Source: Candidatus Eremiobacterota bacterium
GTDB lineage: Bacteria > Vulcanimicrobiota > CADAWZ01 > Ess09-12
Reading direction: 5' to 3'
Length of the DNA: 64,000 bases
Assembly (NCBI GenBank): GCA_031082125.1
Contig: JAVHLM010000013.1
Coordinates: 1 to 64,000 of the forward strand
The first letter of the stretch is position 1. Every line of letters begins with the position of its first letter. A program made the position numbers and the translations under genes. Positions 26,074-34,485 of the stretch are shown here, one piece after another. A model generated the notes under the pieces. The model saw only the letters and a program-made list of their open reading frames with translations, searched no databases and was not told where the DNA came from.

Positions 26074-26481
26074 ATGAGGAGAAAAAGGGCAGGATTCACA
26101 CTGATAGAGCTTATGATAGTCATTGCAATCATAGGAGTGCTTGCAGCTATCATGCTCCCGGCTTTTATAAGAGTGAGGGCCCAGGGCCTCCTCTCAAGCT
26201 GTGAGAACAACCTGAAAAACGTGGCCACGGCCTGTGAGACATACTCCACTGACGCAAAGGGCAGGTATCCTCCCACGACAACGCTGCTGCTGCCGGAGTA
26301 TGTAAAAGCCCTCCCCAAGTGCCCGAGCACAAAGATAGACTATTCCTATACCTATACGACGGTCCCCGATTTCTATACGGTGTGGTGCACCGCGGGAGAG
26401 AGGGCCCATGAGGTAGTGGAGATGACCGACGGCTTCCCGCAGTACACCTCTGATCAGGGCCTTGTATTAAAGAAGTTATAA
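26074..26481 (+). CDS. Type IV pilin-like / pseudopilin protein
   Basis: The protein has 135 residues. The class III signal RRKRAGFTLIELMIVIAIIG gives a prepilin peptidase site between G and F with Glu at +5, followed by the hydrophobic helix. The globular part has paired Cys residues (SSCENN, PKCPS, VWCTAG). It is exported by a type II secretion or type IV pilus system; pilT (51.5 kb) and gspG (49.2 kb) are encoded elsewhere in the window. It may be a minor pilin rather than the main subunit. Confidence 0.88.
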   Translation: MRRKRAGFTLIELMIVIAIIGVLAAIMLPAFIRVRAQGLLSSCENNLKNVATACETYSTDAKGRYPPTTTLLLPEYVKALPKCPSTKIDYSYTYTTVPDFYTVWCTAGERAHEVVEMTDGFPQYTSDQGLVLKKL

Positions 26482-26556
26482 TGCGGACAGACTCTTTTGT
26501 AACCGTTCGGGAAAAGGTTGATGGGAGAGTCTGTCCCCTGTTTTCCGAGGTGTCAT

Positions 26557-28290
26557 ATGCAGAAAATAAGAATTGCGCTTGCGCAGATGAATGCGACCGT
26601 CGGAGATCTCGACGGGAACACTGTGAAAATCATCGAGAACATACGGCGTGCCAGGGAGAACGCCGCTGATATTGTTATCTTTCCTGAGCTCACGGTATGC
26701 GGTTATCCCCCCGAAGATCTGCTCCTCAAAAAGGAATTCATAAGCCGCAACCTTGAGTGCATCAGCAGGATTACGGCAGAGACTTCCGGCATTACGGCGA
26801 TAGTAGGCTTTGTGGATGCCGGAGAGGATATCTATAACGCGGCAGCCTGCCTCCATGATGGTGCCTGTGCGGGAGTGGTGCACAAGTTTTTCCTGCCGAA
26901 CTACGGAGTCTTTGATGAAAACCGCTACTTTCAGTCAGGCACCGAGTACAAGGTTTTCAGGCTTGGCGACGTAACCTTTGGAATTGTCGTATGCGAAGAT
27001 ATATGGTATTCCGGCGGCCCTGCCCAGGTGCAGGCCCTCCTGGGAGATGCCCAGCTCATCTTAAGCATCAATGCCTCTCCTTTTTACTGCGGGAAATGGA
27101 AGATCCGTGAGCGGATCCTCGGCACAAGGGCTTTTGACGGCTCCTTCTTTCTTGCCTATGTGAATGCCGTGGGTGGCCAGGATGAGCTCATATTTGACGG
27201 TCAGTCACTGGTGTTCTCCCCTACAGGCGAGCTTCTCTCGCGGGCCTGTTCACACCAGGAGGATCTTCTTTTCTGTGACATCGATATTTCAGAAGCCTTC
27301 AGGGACAGGCTTATCGATCCCCGCCGCAGGAAGGCGAAGCTTGAGCTTCGCGGCACGGGACAGCAGTGCGTCCATGCGTCCCTCAATATGGTGGCGCCTG
27401 AAAATAAGCCTCCCTGCGAAGCGCGGATCACAGAGCCTCCCGGTGAGGTGGAGGAAATGTACCGATCCCTTGTCCTGGGAATAAGGGATTATGTGAGGAA
27501 AAACGGCTTTTCAACGGTGGTGCTTGGCCTGAGCGGGGGGATTGACTCCGCCCTGACAGCCTCTCTCGCCGTGGCGGCCCTGGGTTCTGGCAACGTGGTG
27601 GGAGTCTCCATGCCGTCACCATACACTTCGCAGGAGAGCCGTAAAGATGGTGTTGAACTGGCAGGGAACCTGGGAATAAGGCTCATAGAGATACCTATTG
27701 AAGAGCCCTTCAGCGCCTTCAAGGAGGTGCTTTCTCCTGTTTTCAAGGATCTCAAGGAGAACATTACCGAGGAGAACGTGCAGGCCCGTGTGAGGGGAAC
27801 TCTTCTGATGGCGCTTTCAAACAAGTTCGGGTGGCTTGTCCTCACGACGGGGAACAAGTCTGAGATCGCCTGCGGTTACTGCACCCTTTACGGCGATACG
27901 GCGGGCGGCTTCTCGGTCCTGAAGGATGTCTACAAGACCCAGGTCTATGCGCTGTCTGAATTTATCAACGGCGAGAGAGAGATAATTCCACGGCGGTCCA
28001 TCACGAAGGCTCCTACGGCAGAGCTCCGCCCGAACCAGAAGGACACCGACTCCCTCCCTCCCTATGAGCTCCTCGACCATGTGCTCCACCATTACATTGA
28101 GAAGGAGATGAGTATTGAGGAGATGGTGCATCTGGGTTTCGAAAGCGCCCTGGTGAAGTCTGTCGTAAGGCTTGTTGACAGGAATGAATACAAGAGAAGG
28201 CAAGCGCCTCCCGGCATCAAGATATCGGAAAAAGCCTTCGGGAAGGACAGGAGGCTCCCTGTGACCAACCTGTTCAAGCCCTGGGAATGA
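26557..28290 (+). CDS. nadE: Glutamine-dependent NAD+ synthase
   Basis: The protein has 577 residues, as expected for the two-domain enzyme. The N-terminal nitrilase-like glutaminase has the Glu (E44 in FPELTVCGYPPEDLL), Lys (HKFFLPNYGVFDE) and Cys (VVCEDIW) triad. The C-terminal synthetase has the ATP PP-loop LGLSGGIDSALTASL and TTGNKSEIACGY. It amidates deamido-NAD. An upstream in-frame ATG (26518) exists, but ATG 26557 with CCGAGG fits the family start. Confidence 0.95.
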   Translation: MQKIRIALAQMNATVGDLDGNTVKIIENIRRARENAADIVIFPELTVCGYPPEDLLLKKEFISRNLECISRITAETSGITAIVGFVDAGEDIYNAAACLHDGACAGVVHKFFLPNYGVFDENRYFQSGTEYKVFRLGDVTFGIVVCEDIWYSGGPAQVQALLGDAQLILSINASPFYCGKWKIRERILGTRAFDGSFFLAYVNAVGGQDELIFDGQSLVFSPTGELLSRACSHQEDLLFCDIDISEAFRDRLIDPRRRKAKLELRGTGQQCVHASLNMVAPENKPPCEARITEPPGEVEEMYRSLVLGIRDYVRKNGFSTVVLGLSGGIDSALTASLAVAALGSGNVVGVSMPSPYTSQESRKDGVELAGNLGIRLIEIPIEEPFSAFKEVLSPVFKDLKENITEENVQARVRGTLLMALSNKFGWLVLTTGNKSEIACGYCTLYGDTAGGFSVLKDVYKTQVYALSEFINGEREIIPRRSITKAPTAELRPNQKDTDSLPPYELLDHVLHHYIEKEMSIEEMVHLGFESALVKSVVRLVDRNEYKRRQAPPGIKISEKAFGKDRRLPVTNLFKPWE

Positions 28291-28341
28291 TGAGGGAATA
28301 TTTCTGATGCTGCAGAGGTAGGAGAGGTGAGGTGAGGAACG

Positions 28342-28881
28342 ATGAAAAAAATGCGGTCAATTTTTTTGGCAATCTGTGCACTTCTCTCCTTTCTGAGCCA
28401 TGGAGCCTATGGCGCAGAAGGGTCTGCCGGTCAGGAGGTCCGCTTCAGATTTCTTATGGCGCCTGGAAAGACTCACGCCCTCATCGATTTGGTGAAAGTT
28501 CTGAACGACAAGGGCGAAGTCATCGCATCACTCGACCTGGGCGACGGTAATGACACCGCCGGGCAGAACAGGATCTCCCTTGATGATGCAGACCGCTGGG
28601 GCGACGCCGTCACCCTTGACAGCCGCACGGCCCGCCCTGTGAACGGAAAAGAGGTGAAGAGCGAGCACTCGGGCTTTCAGCTCTTCCTCCCGGTGCTCCC
28701 CAAAGAGGGGAAGCTCAGAATCCGCATCAGCTACAAGGACCTCGGCGAAGATCTCATGCCTGTGGAAATTTTCGACGGAGAGGAATTCAGGAGAATTGCC
28801 CAGATCCTCCTGGAGAACAGCGGTGACTGGCTTGAAGAGGAATATGCCATTCCTGCCATTGACATAAAGCAGGTTCATTGA
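28342..28881 (+). CDS. Exported protein of unknown function
   Basis: The protein has 179 residues. A signal peptide (about 1-24, ending HGAYGA) leads to a soluble beta-rich domain. No Cys or known motif is seen. Its stop overlaps the TTG start of the next gene (TTGA), so the two are coupled. The sequence GAGGTGAGG precedes the start. It lies 51 bp behind nadE and may share its transcript. Confidence 0.65.
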   Translation: MKKMRSIFLAICALLSFLSHGAYGAEGSAGQEVRFRFLMAPGKTHALIDLVKVLNDKGEVIASLDLGDGNDTAGQNRISLDDADRWGDAVTLDSRTARPVNGKEVKSEHSGFQLFLPVLPKEGKLRIRISYKDLGEDLMPVEIFDGEEFRRIAQILLENSGDWLEEEYAIPAIDIKQVH

Positions 28882-29375
28882 AAGTGCTTCCCGATCTGGT
28901 AAAGCTGCTGTGGAAAAATCACCAGGGTGCCCTTGAATCCCTGAGAGAGGTCATGTGTGCCCGCTACTGCCCCATATGCGGTGACAACTGCTGCACGGGG
29001 AGGCTCAATCCCTCAATAAGCGACCTCAGGGCCTTTCCAGACCTCAGGAGGGTGCGGTACCGGTGGGACAGGAAACCTGAGGGGCCGTATCTGGTGGACA
29101 GAAGGTTTCTTTTTTTCGGCACATGCTATCTTGTGAATGGCTGCCCTCACCTCAAGGGAAACCTCTGTGCCATCCACGAAGAGGCTGCGCGCCCCCGTGA
29201 GTGCCACGAGTATCCCCTTTACCTTGATTTCCCTTTCAGCATCCCTTTTTTCAAGCCTTTTATCAGCGTGGAGCTCTCATGCGGCATATTCAGGTATAAG
29301 AAAAACTGCGACGAAGTGTCGCAGCTTGGCGAAAGGCTCGGACTGGAAGTGATATTTCATGAGACGCCGCCCTGA
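28878..29375 (+). CDS. YkgJ-like Cys-cluster protein
   Basis: The protein has 165 residues with about eleven Cys. The N-terminal cluster includes C27, C31, C34, C38 and C39. A second group is GTCYLVNGCPHL, and a third is ARPRECHEYPLYLDFP, the Cys-x-x-Tyr-Pro hallmark of the YkgJ (CxxCxxCC) family, thought to bind a metal or iron-sulfur centre. The start is TTG, overlapping the previous stop. Function is unknown for the family; a redox or metal-sensing role is inferred. It faces the TPR-SEC-C gene convergently, 8 bp away. Confidence 0.75.
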   Translation: MKVLPDLVKLLWKNHQGALESLREVMCARYCPICGDNCCTGRLNPSISDLRAFPDLRRVRYRWDRKPEGPYLVDRRFLFFGTCYLVNGCPHLKGNLCAIHEEAARPRECHEYPLYLDFPFSIPFFKPFISVELSCGIFRYKKNCDEVSQLGERLGLEVIFHETPP

Positions 29376-29383
29376 GGAGCTTC

Positions 29384-30463
29384 TCAGCTCCACTTTCCGT
29401 GGCATTTCTTGAACTTCTTGCCGCTTCCGCAGGGGCATTCCTCGTTTCTGCCCACCTTGGTGAAGGCATAGGGATTGATTTTCTCAACGAGCTCCCTGAG
29501 GGGAGCGCTTCCAGGGTAAAAGGCAAGGACCTTTTTGAAGTGGGTGATGGCCTTCTCTTTCTCATCGAGGGCCAGGAACACCCATGCAAGGGGAAGGTTG
29601 AGGTAGGGCATGTCAGGATCGAGGGTCTGGGCTTTTTCCGCCGCCGCCATGGCCCCTTCCCTGTCAGCAAGCTGCACGGCCGTCGAGGCAAGGTTCAGGT
29701 GCACAGCGGCCCTGGTGAGCACATCGTTATAGACTTCGAAGGAGTGCTCATCATCTTTCTTGTGCTTTTCGTTGGGAAAGACAATGTACTGGATGGTCCT
29801 GTCGTCCTTCGGCTTTCGCTGGTTGAGCTCCAGTGCCTTCTGAAAAAACTCCCTCGCCTTTTCATAGCTTCGCGTGAGGTAGGCCATGGCGCCAAGGTTA
29901 TTGTAGGTAATATCGATGAACTCGCTCTTCTCCTCTGTGCGGATGTCTCTTGCCGTCTCAAGGTGCCCGGCGGCTTCATCAAACAGCTTCAGTGATATCT
30001 CCACGAAGCCGAGATTGTTGAATATGTCGCCGCTCCTGCAGCCGAAGTCTATGGCCTCGAGGTATTCCTTCACGGCATCTTCAAATTTCTTTTCCTTGTA
30101 AAGTATTTTCCCTATCCTGTCAGCAATCTCTGCATACTCCTCGCGGTTTCCTTTTTCCTTGAAGAGCTTTTTGCTTTCACCGTATAGCTCAAGTGACGGT
30201 CCGTACTCATTCAGAAGCTCCTTGAGGTGTGCCATGCTGCGGAGCTGAGCGGCCATGCCTTCCTTGTCATCCAGCCGCTCGAAGGCAGTTTTGCTGCGGC
30301 TGTAATAATCCAGGGCCTCGTTGAACCTTTTCTGGTTCTGGAGCTGCGCCCCCATGGTGGAGAGGAGCTGGGCGTCACGCCTCTTTTTTTCCAGTTCCTC
30401 ATTCTGGGCTTTTTCAGGTTCTGGTGAGGGGGTGTCATTTTTTTTCTCGACGTCTGTTTCCAC
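29384..30463 (-). CDS. TPR protein with C-terminal SEC-C motif
   Basis: The protein has 359 residues. A charged N terminus (1-30) is followed by about seven TPR-like helix pairs and a C-terminal SEC-C zinc motif, NEECPCGSGKKFKKCHG, as at the end of SecA. SEC-C binds zinc and often contacts ribosomes or SecB/SecA-type partners. No signal peptide is present. It may be a cytosolic adaptor in protein export or quality control. The gene upstream of it on this strand is the macro-domain gene. Confidence 0.85.
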   Translation of the reverse strand: METDVEKKNDTPSPEPEKAQNEELEKKRRDAQLLSTMGAQLQNQKRFNEALDYYSRSKTAFERLDDKEGMAAQLRSMAHLKELLNEYGPSLELYGESKKLFKEKGNREEYAEIADRIGKILYKEKKFEDAVKEYLEAIDFGCRSGDIFNNLGFVEISLKLFDEAAGHLETARDIRTEEKSEFIDITYNNLGAMAYLTRSYEKAREFFQKALELNQRKPKDDRTIQYIVFPNEKHKKDDEHSFEVYNDVLTRAAVHLNLASTAVQLADREGAMAAAEKAQTLDPDMPYLNLPLAWVFLALDEKEKAITHFKKVLAFYPGSAPLRELVEKINPYAFTKVGRNEECPCGSGKKFKKCHGKWS

Positions 30464-30509
30464 GGTGAGCTGTCCTTTCTTTGATATTTGTGTGATAGTG
30501 AAGAGGCTT

Positions 30510-31046
30510 TCAGTCTCCCGCCAGTTCTTTCATGGCATTCTGGTAGGCTTCCAGCGTGGTGGAGTCAAAAAGAACGAAGCGGACCAGCCTTATCTGCTGG
30601 TGCTCCCTCAAGAAGTCTCGAACAGCGGCAAGGGCAACTGCTGCAGCCGATCTCACGGGGTATCCATATGCGCCGGTGCTGATCGAGGGAAATGCGAGGG
30701 AAGTGATACCTTTTTCCTTGGCAAGAGAGAGGCTTTCGCGGTAGCACGACGCGAGGGTTACGGCCTCACCGGCCGCCCCTCCCTGCCATATGGGCCCCAC
30801 GGTGTGTATGACAGAAGAGGCCTTCAATCTCCCGCCGGTGGTGATGACGGCCTCTCCCGGCGGGCAATGGCCTATTCTGCGGCATTCCTCCATGATGGCG
30901 GGGCCGCCTGCACGGTGGATGGCGCCGTCCACTCCGCCGCCGCCGCGGAGGCCGCTGTTTGCGGCATTCACGATCGCTTCCACTTCTTCCCCTGTGATAT
31001 CACCCATTGCGAGCTCTATTACGCTCCCGCCCACGGTGGTTTTCAT
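30510..31046 (-). CDS. Macro-domain ADP-ribose hydrolase
   Basis: The protein has 178 residues, the size of YmdB/MacroD enzymes. The ADP-ribose loop NAANSGLRGGGGVDGAIH and the second loop SISTGAYGYP are intact, including the catalytic-type Asn and Asp residues of the MacroD group. It removes O-acetyl or protein-bound ADP-ribose. It lies 46 bp upstream of the TPR-SEC-C gene on the same strand. DnaA-like boxes stand 127-157 bp upstream of its start. Confidence 0.9.
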   Translation of the reverse strand: MKTTVGGSVIELAMGDITGEEVEAIVNAANSGLRGGGGVDGAIHRAGGPAIMEECRRIGHCPPGEAVITTGGRLKASSVIHTVGPIWQGGAAGEAVTLASCYRESLSLAKEKGITSLAFPSISTGAYGYPVRSAAAVALAAVRDFLREHQQIRLVRFVLFDSTTLEAYQNAMKELAGD

Positions 31047-31172
31047 CGGCCTGTCCTTCCATCGTCAATTCAGCTCTGTGAGTATATTCTACGGGACTCA
31101 TCCATTTTCTTGCTGAAAGCGATAAGCTGGAAGGTGACATTTTTTCTTTTTATGGTACCATGGGCAGGTGAC

Positions 31173-31203
31173 TTATCCACAATTTTTGTGGATAAGTGGA
31201 TAA
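31173..31203. promoter_or_regulatory. Cluster of three DnaA-like boxes
   Basis: TTATCCACA (31173-31181) and TGTGGATAA (31187-31195) are two exact DnaA consensus boxes in inverted orientation, 5 bp apart. AGTGGATAA (31195-31203) is a third, one base off on the reverse strand. No T tract follows on either strand, so it is not a usual terminator. No dnaA, dnaN or gyrB is nearby. Confidence 0.5.
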
Positions 31204-31235
31204 CTCATGGGAATCCTGGCGGAAAGAGCGTATAT

Positions 31236-33785
31236 TCACGATGCGGCGGCCTTGTCAAAATCCATCTGCAGAAAACGCTCCAGAAGCCTCCTTCTCCAGG
31301 CTCCCCTCAGCATCAATGCCCAGAAAACGGTAAGGAGCGCAATAAGCAGATAGTCAAGGGGGGAGAGCCTCAGCACCTCAAGGGGCAGGTGGAGCTGCCT
31401 GAAGGCAAGGGAGGCGACATAGAGGACAAAGATTGCCAGGACGAGATATGCGGGCTTTTTGTCGCTGGAAAGCGGGTTTCCTCCGGTGAAGAGAGGGTGG
31501 GGAGGCTCGGCAAAGACCACAAGCAGGAGGCCCGACAGAATGGTGAAATGGGTGAGCACGATCTGGGCAACGGCCCTGGCCATCTCGTAAATGGCATCTT
31601 CATTTGAGACCCTGTACTTCATTCCCGCCCACTGCATGTAAGCCATGATCTGCTCCTCCATGATACCCACGGCAAATATCTTCATGTGCACAAGGTAGAA
31701 ATAGAGGGTGTACACGATGAGACCGAAGACCACGATGGAAAAGGTCGCAGGGAGCACGTAGTGGAGAATCGAGTAGAGGAGCCTCTTGCGGGGGAACTCG
31801 GGGCGCGCCCAGAGGGCAAAGCAGAAGGAGGGGATACCCACGGTGAGTATTGAGAGAAGGGCTGCCTGCTTGGGGGCATAGGGGAACCCGGCACCGACGA
31901 ATTCCGCCGCTATAATGATAAGGGCGACGTAAAGCGAGCGGGTCATATAGAGGGAGAGAATGCTTCTCATACCGTTCACGATTCGCCTCCCTTCTATGAG
32001 GGCATGGGGGATGGCCTCGAAGGAGTCATTGAGAAGCACAATGTCCGAGACCGAGCGGGCGGCGCCGGTGCCGCTCTGGAGGGCTATCCCGAGGTTGGCC
32101 TTCTTGAGGGCAAGCACGTCGTTCACGCCGTCGCCTATCATGGCCACGTAAAATCCTCTTTCTTTCAGGGCGTCAATGAGCATTTCCTTCTGCTGGGGCG
32201 TCACCCTTCCGAAGATCACGCCTTCCTTTGCGGCGTGAGACCGCTCGGGAGGGGACATGGCCTCAATGTCAGGGCCGTATACCAGGCGCACCTCGCCCTG
32301 GAGGCCTGCCTGGCGGGCAAGGGCCAGCACCGTCTCGGGGCTGTCGCCCGAGATGATCTTGAGCTTGATTTTTGCCTTGGCCAGTTTTTCCAGCGTTTCC
32401 CTGGCGCCTTTGCGCAGTTCGTCGGAGAAGAAAGCGAGGGCCCGGGGAGCCAGGGAAGGGGGGAGCAGGGGGTTCTCATCCTTGTCGAAGAGGGGATCGG
32501 ATGAGCGTGCCTCACAGAAGAGAAGAACGCGCATTCCCATGGTAGCCGCCTCTTTCACCAGCGGCTCTATGGCATCCCTGCCCTTTGTGACATTGCCCTG
32601 CAGAGCCTCCCAGGCACCGAGGACATAAACGGTGCCTGGCGCTTCCTGGAGCGCCATGGCGCTCCATTTCCATTCTGACGAGAAGGGGACTTCCCTGTCG
32701 AGGGGTTTTACCATGCCTCCCAGGGCTCCCTTGATCGCTTCGGCCGTGGCGTTTGCAAGGGTCATCGATGAGGCGAAGGAGCCCAGAAGGCTTTTCACCT
32801 CATCAAGGCTTCCTTCCAGGGGGTTGATCCGCTCGAGCTTTATACGGTTTGCCGTAATGGTCCCTGTCTTGTCCATGCAGAGCACATCGACATGGCTCAG
32901 AGATTCAACGGCGTTGCTCTGCTGCACGAGGGCGCCCTTCCCGGCTATTCTCACGGCGCCCAGCGAATAGGCAACGATGACGGCCATAAAGAGCCCGATG
33001 GGCACAATTCCTGCTATCACCGCTGCAGATTGAACGCTCTGCACCAGGGGGCTCCCGTTCAGAAGGGCTGAAACGGCCTTCAGGAACCCTATCATGAGGG
33101 CCGTGCCCATAAGAATGCGTATCACGAGATTTACGTCCTGCTGGAGGGGCGTCAGTACCTGCCTGTATGACTTGGCGCCCGTGGCAAGCCTGTTCATGAG
33201 GCTTTCCATGCCCACCTTCTCTGTTTCTATGACGGCCATGCCGCTTATGCAGAAGCTCCCGGAGAGGACTGTGTCACCCTCCTTCCGGGGCACCGGGTCT
33301 GATTCGCCGGTGATGAGCGACTCGTCAACCCTCAGGTTCTCCTCGCGGAGCACCTTGCCGTCAACTACCATCTGATCACCAGGCCTGAAAACGATTTCGT
33401 CATCCTGTACCACCGACGAGGGATCCAGCGTCTCCTCCCTCCCGTCGCGGAGAATTGTCACTTTCGGCCGGGTGAGGAGGGCGATCTCATCAAGCTTTCT
33501 CTTGGCCTGGATCTCCTGGACAAGGCCGATGACCACATTGAGGAATATCAGTGCCACGCTCATAAGGGCATCGGTATGGAGGCCGAAGGCCATGAGCATG
33601 GCGCCGATGAGGAGCATGACAAAATTGAACCCCGTAAGCACGTTGCGGGCTATGATTTCTTTGTAAGACTGGCTGTGGGGAGGCTCGGCGCGGTTTGCCC
33701 TGCCCTCTTTCAGCTTTTCAGCCACTTCCTGTTCCGAGAGCCCCTTGTAACCCCAGAGCCCCGAGGCCTGAACAATGTCTTCCAT
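31236..33785 (-). CDS. CtpE-like cation-transporting P-type ATPase
   Basis: The protein has 849 residues. It has TGES (159-162) in the actuator domain, DKTGT with D305, the nucleotide-binding region, and GDGVNDVLALKKANLGIA. About ten transmembrane helices are visible: four around 48-275 and six C-terminal. The transmembrane-4 motif is PIGL (262-265) instead of PEGL, so the usual Glu ligand is Ile. Overall it resembles the CtpE group, for which calcium uptake has been described, but the ion is not certain here. It is transcribed alone. Confidence 0.88.
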   Translation of the reverse strand: MEDIVQASGLWGYKGLSEQEVAEKLKEGRANRAEPPHSQSYKEIIARNVLTGFNFVMLLIGAMLMAFGLHTDALMSVALIFLNVVIGLVQEIQAKRKLDEIALLTRPKVTILRDGREETLDPSSVVQDDEIVFRPGDQMVVDGKVLREENLRVDESLITGESDPVPRKEGDTVLSGSFCISGMAVIETEKVGMESLMNRLATGAKSYRQVLTPLQQDVNLVIRILMGTALMIGFLKAVSALLNGSPLVQSVQSAAVIAGIVPIGLFMAVIVAYSLGAVRIAGKGALVQQSNAVESLSHVDVLCMDKTGTITANRIKLERINPLEGSLDEVKSLLGSFASSMTLANATAEAIKGALGGMVKPLDREVPFSSEWKWSAMALQEAPGTVYVLGAWEALQGNVTKGRDAIEPLVKEAATMGMRVLLFCEARSSDPLFDKDENPLLPPSLAPRALAFFSDELRKGARETLEKLAKAKIKLKIISGDSPETVLALARQAGLQGEVRLVYGPDIEAMSPPERSHAAKEGVIFGRVTPQQKEMLIDALKERGFYVAMIGDGVNDVLALKKANLGIALQSGTGAARSVSDIVLLNDSFEAIPHALIEGRRIVNGMRSILSLYMTRSLYVALIIIAAEFVGAGFPYAPKQAALLSILTVGIPSFCFALWARPEFPRKRLLYSILHYVLPATFSIVVFGLIVYTLYFYLVHMKIFAVGIMEEQIMAYMQWAGMKYRVSNEDAIYEMARAVAQIVLTHFTILSGLLLVVFAEPPHPLFTGGNPLSSDKKPAYLVLAIFVLYVASLAFRQLHLPLEVLRLSPLDYLLIALLTVFWALMLRGAWRRRLLERFLQMDFDKAAAS

Positions 33786-33909
33786 GGTTTCCTCAACGGT
33801 GGTAAAGGTAATTCTGCAGCCTTGCCTGCCACCTCAGGATGGTGAGGGGGACCTCCCCTGGTATTTCTCCCCGGCGGTGTGCAACTCCTATTATGGGCCG
33901 CACAGACTT

Positions 33910-34485
33910 TCATACCCGGGGCTGTGGCGGTGGCCAGGGCAGGCCGCAGCCCGCCCGCTCACGGGCCGTCTCATCAGCCAGCAGCGGTGGTGTGGTGACT
34001 ATGACAGAGCAGAGAGTGCCCCTGCTGTTGAAGTCAACCTGCCATTCAATATCGCCGAACTCATAATACAGGGTTGCCTCTTCATCACAGAGCTCGCGCC
34101 AGTATGGCTCACCAAAGGCTGCAACGACCTTGTTCTCCCTTATCCCCGGCAGGAGGGGCACCGGTTTGCCCTTGAGCAGGAATTTCCCTTTGAATGGCTT
34201 GAATTTAGGCTCGAAATAGCAGTTATCCCATATGAATATATAGGTGTTCGTGAGGCCATCGTCAAAATCTATGATGATTCCCCTGGAGTAATAGCGCAGC
34301 TCGCCCTTCTTGGCCTCAATGGAATTCTCAGAGGGCCCGAACATGGAGAGCTTTTCCAATGGCTCACCGAGCCTGACGCTCATAAGGGTATGGCTGTCAC
34401 CGTCAAAGCACGGGGTGAGCTTCCCGTCAGCCACCCAGTCATTGGTGGGATCGCGGACAAAAAAGAAAAGCCTCAGAAATTCCAT
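33910..34485 (-). CDS. Unknown protein with two SmpA-like beta units
   Basis: The protein has 191 residues without signal peptide. Two similar segments can be seen: LGEPLEKLSMFGPSE followed by LRYYSRGIIIDFDDG, and VVAAFGEPYWRELCDEEA followed by LYYEFGDIEWQVDF. Each reads as a small mixed fold like SmpA/BLIP modules; this is a weak inference. The start overlaps the upstream stop by one base (TAATG), so it is translated with the dehydratase-like gene. Confidence 0.6.
   Translation of the reverse strand: MEFLRLFFFVRDPTNDWVADGKLTPCFDGDSHTLMSVRLGEPLEKLSMFGPSENSIEAKKGELRYYSRGIIIDFDDGLTNTYIFIWDNCYFEPKFKPFKGKFLLKGKPVPLLPGIRENKVVAAFGEPYWRELCDEEATLYYEFGDIEWQVDFNSRGTLCSVIVTTPPLLADETARERAGCGLPWPPPQPRV

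Noticed and set aside
30321-31607. 428-codon open frame on the plus strand
   Set aside because: It lies opposite the macro-domain and ATPase genes, both of which show complete motifs. The plus frame has no ribosome site or family signature.
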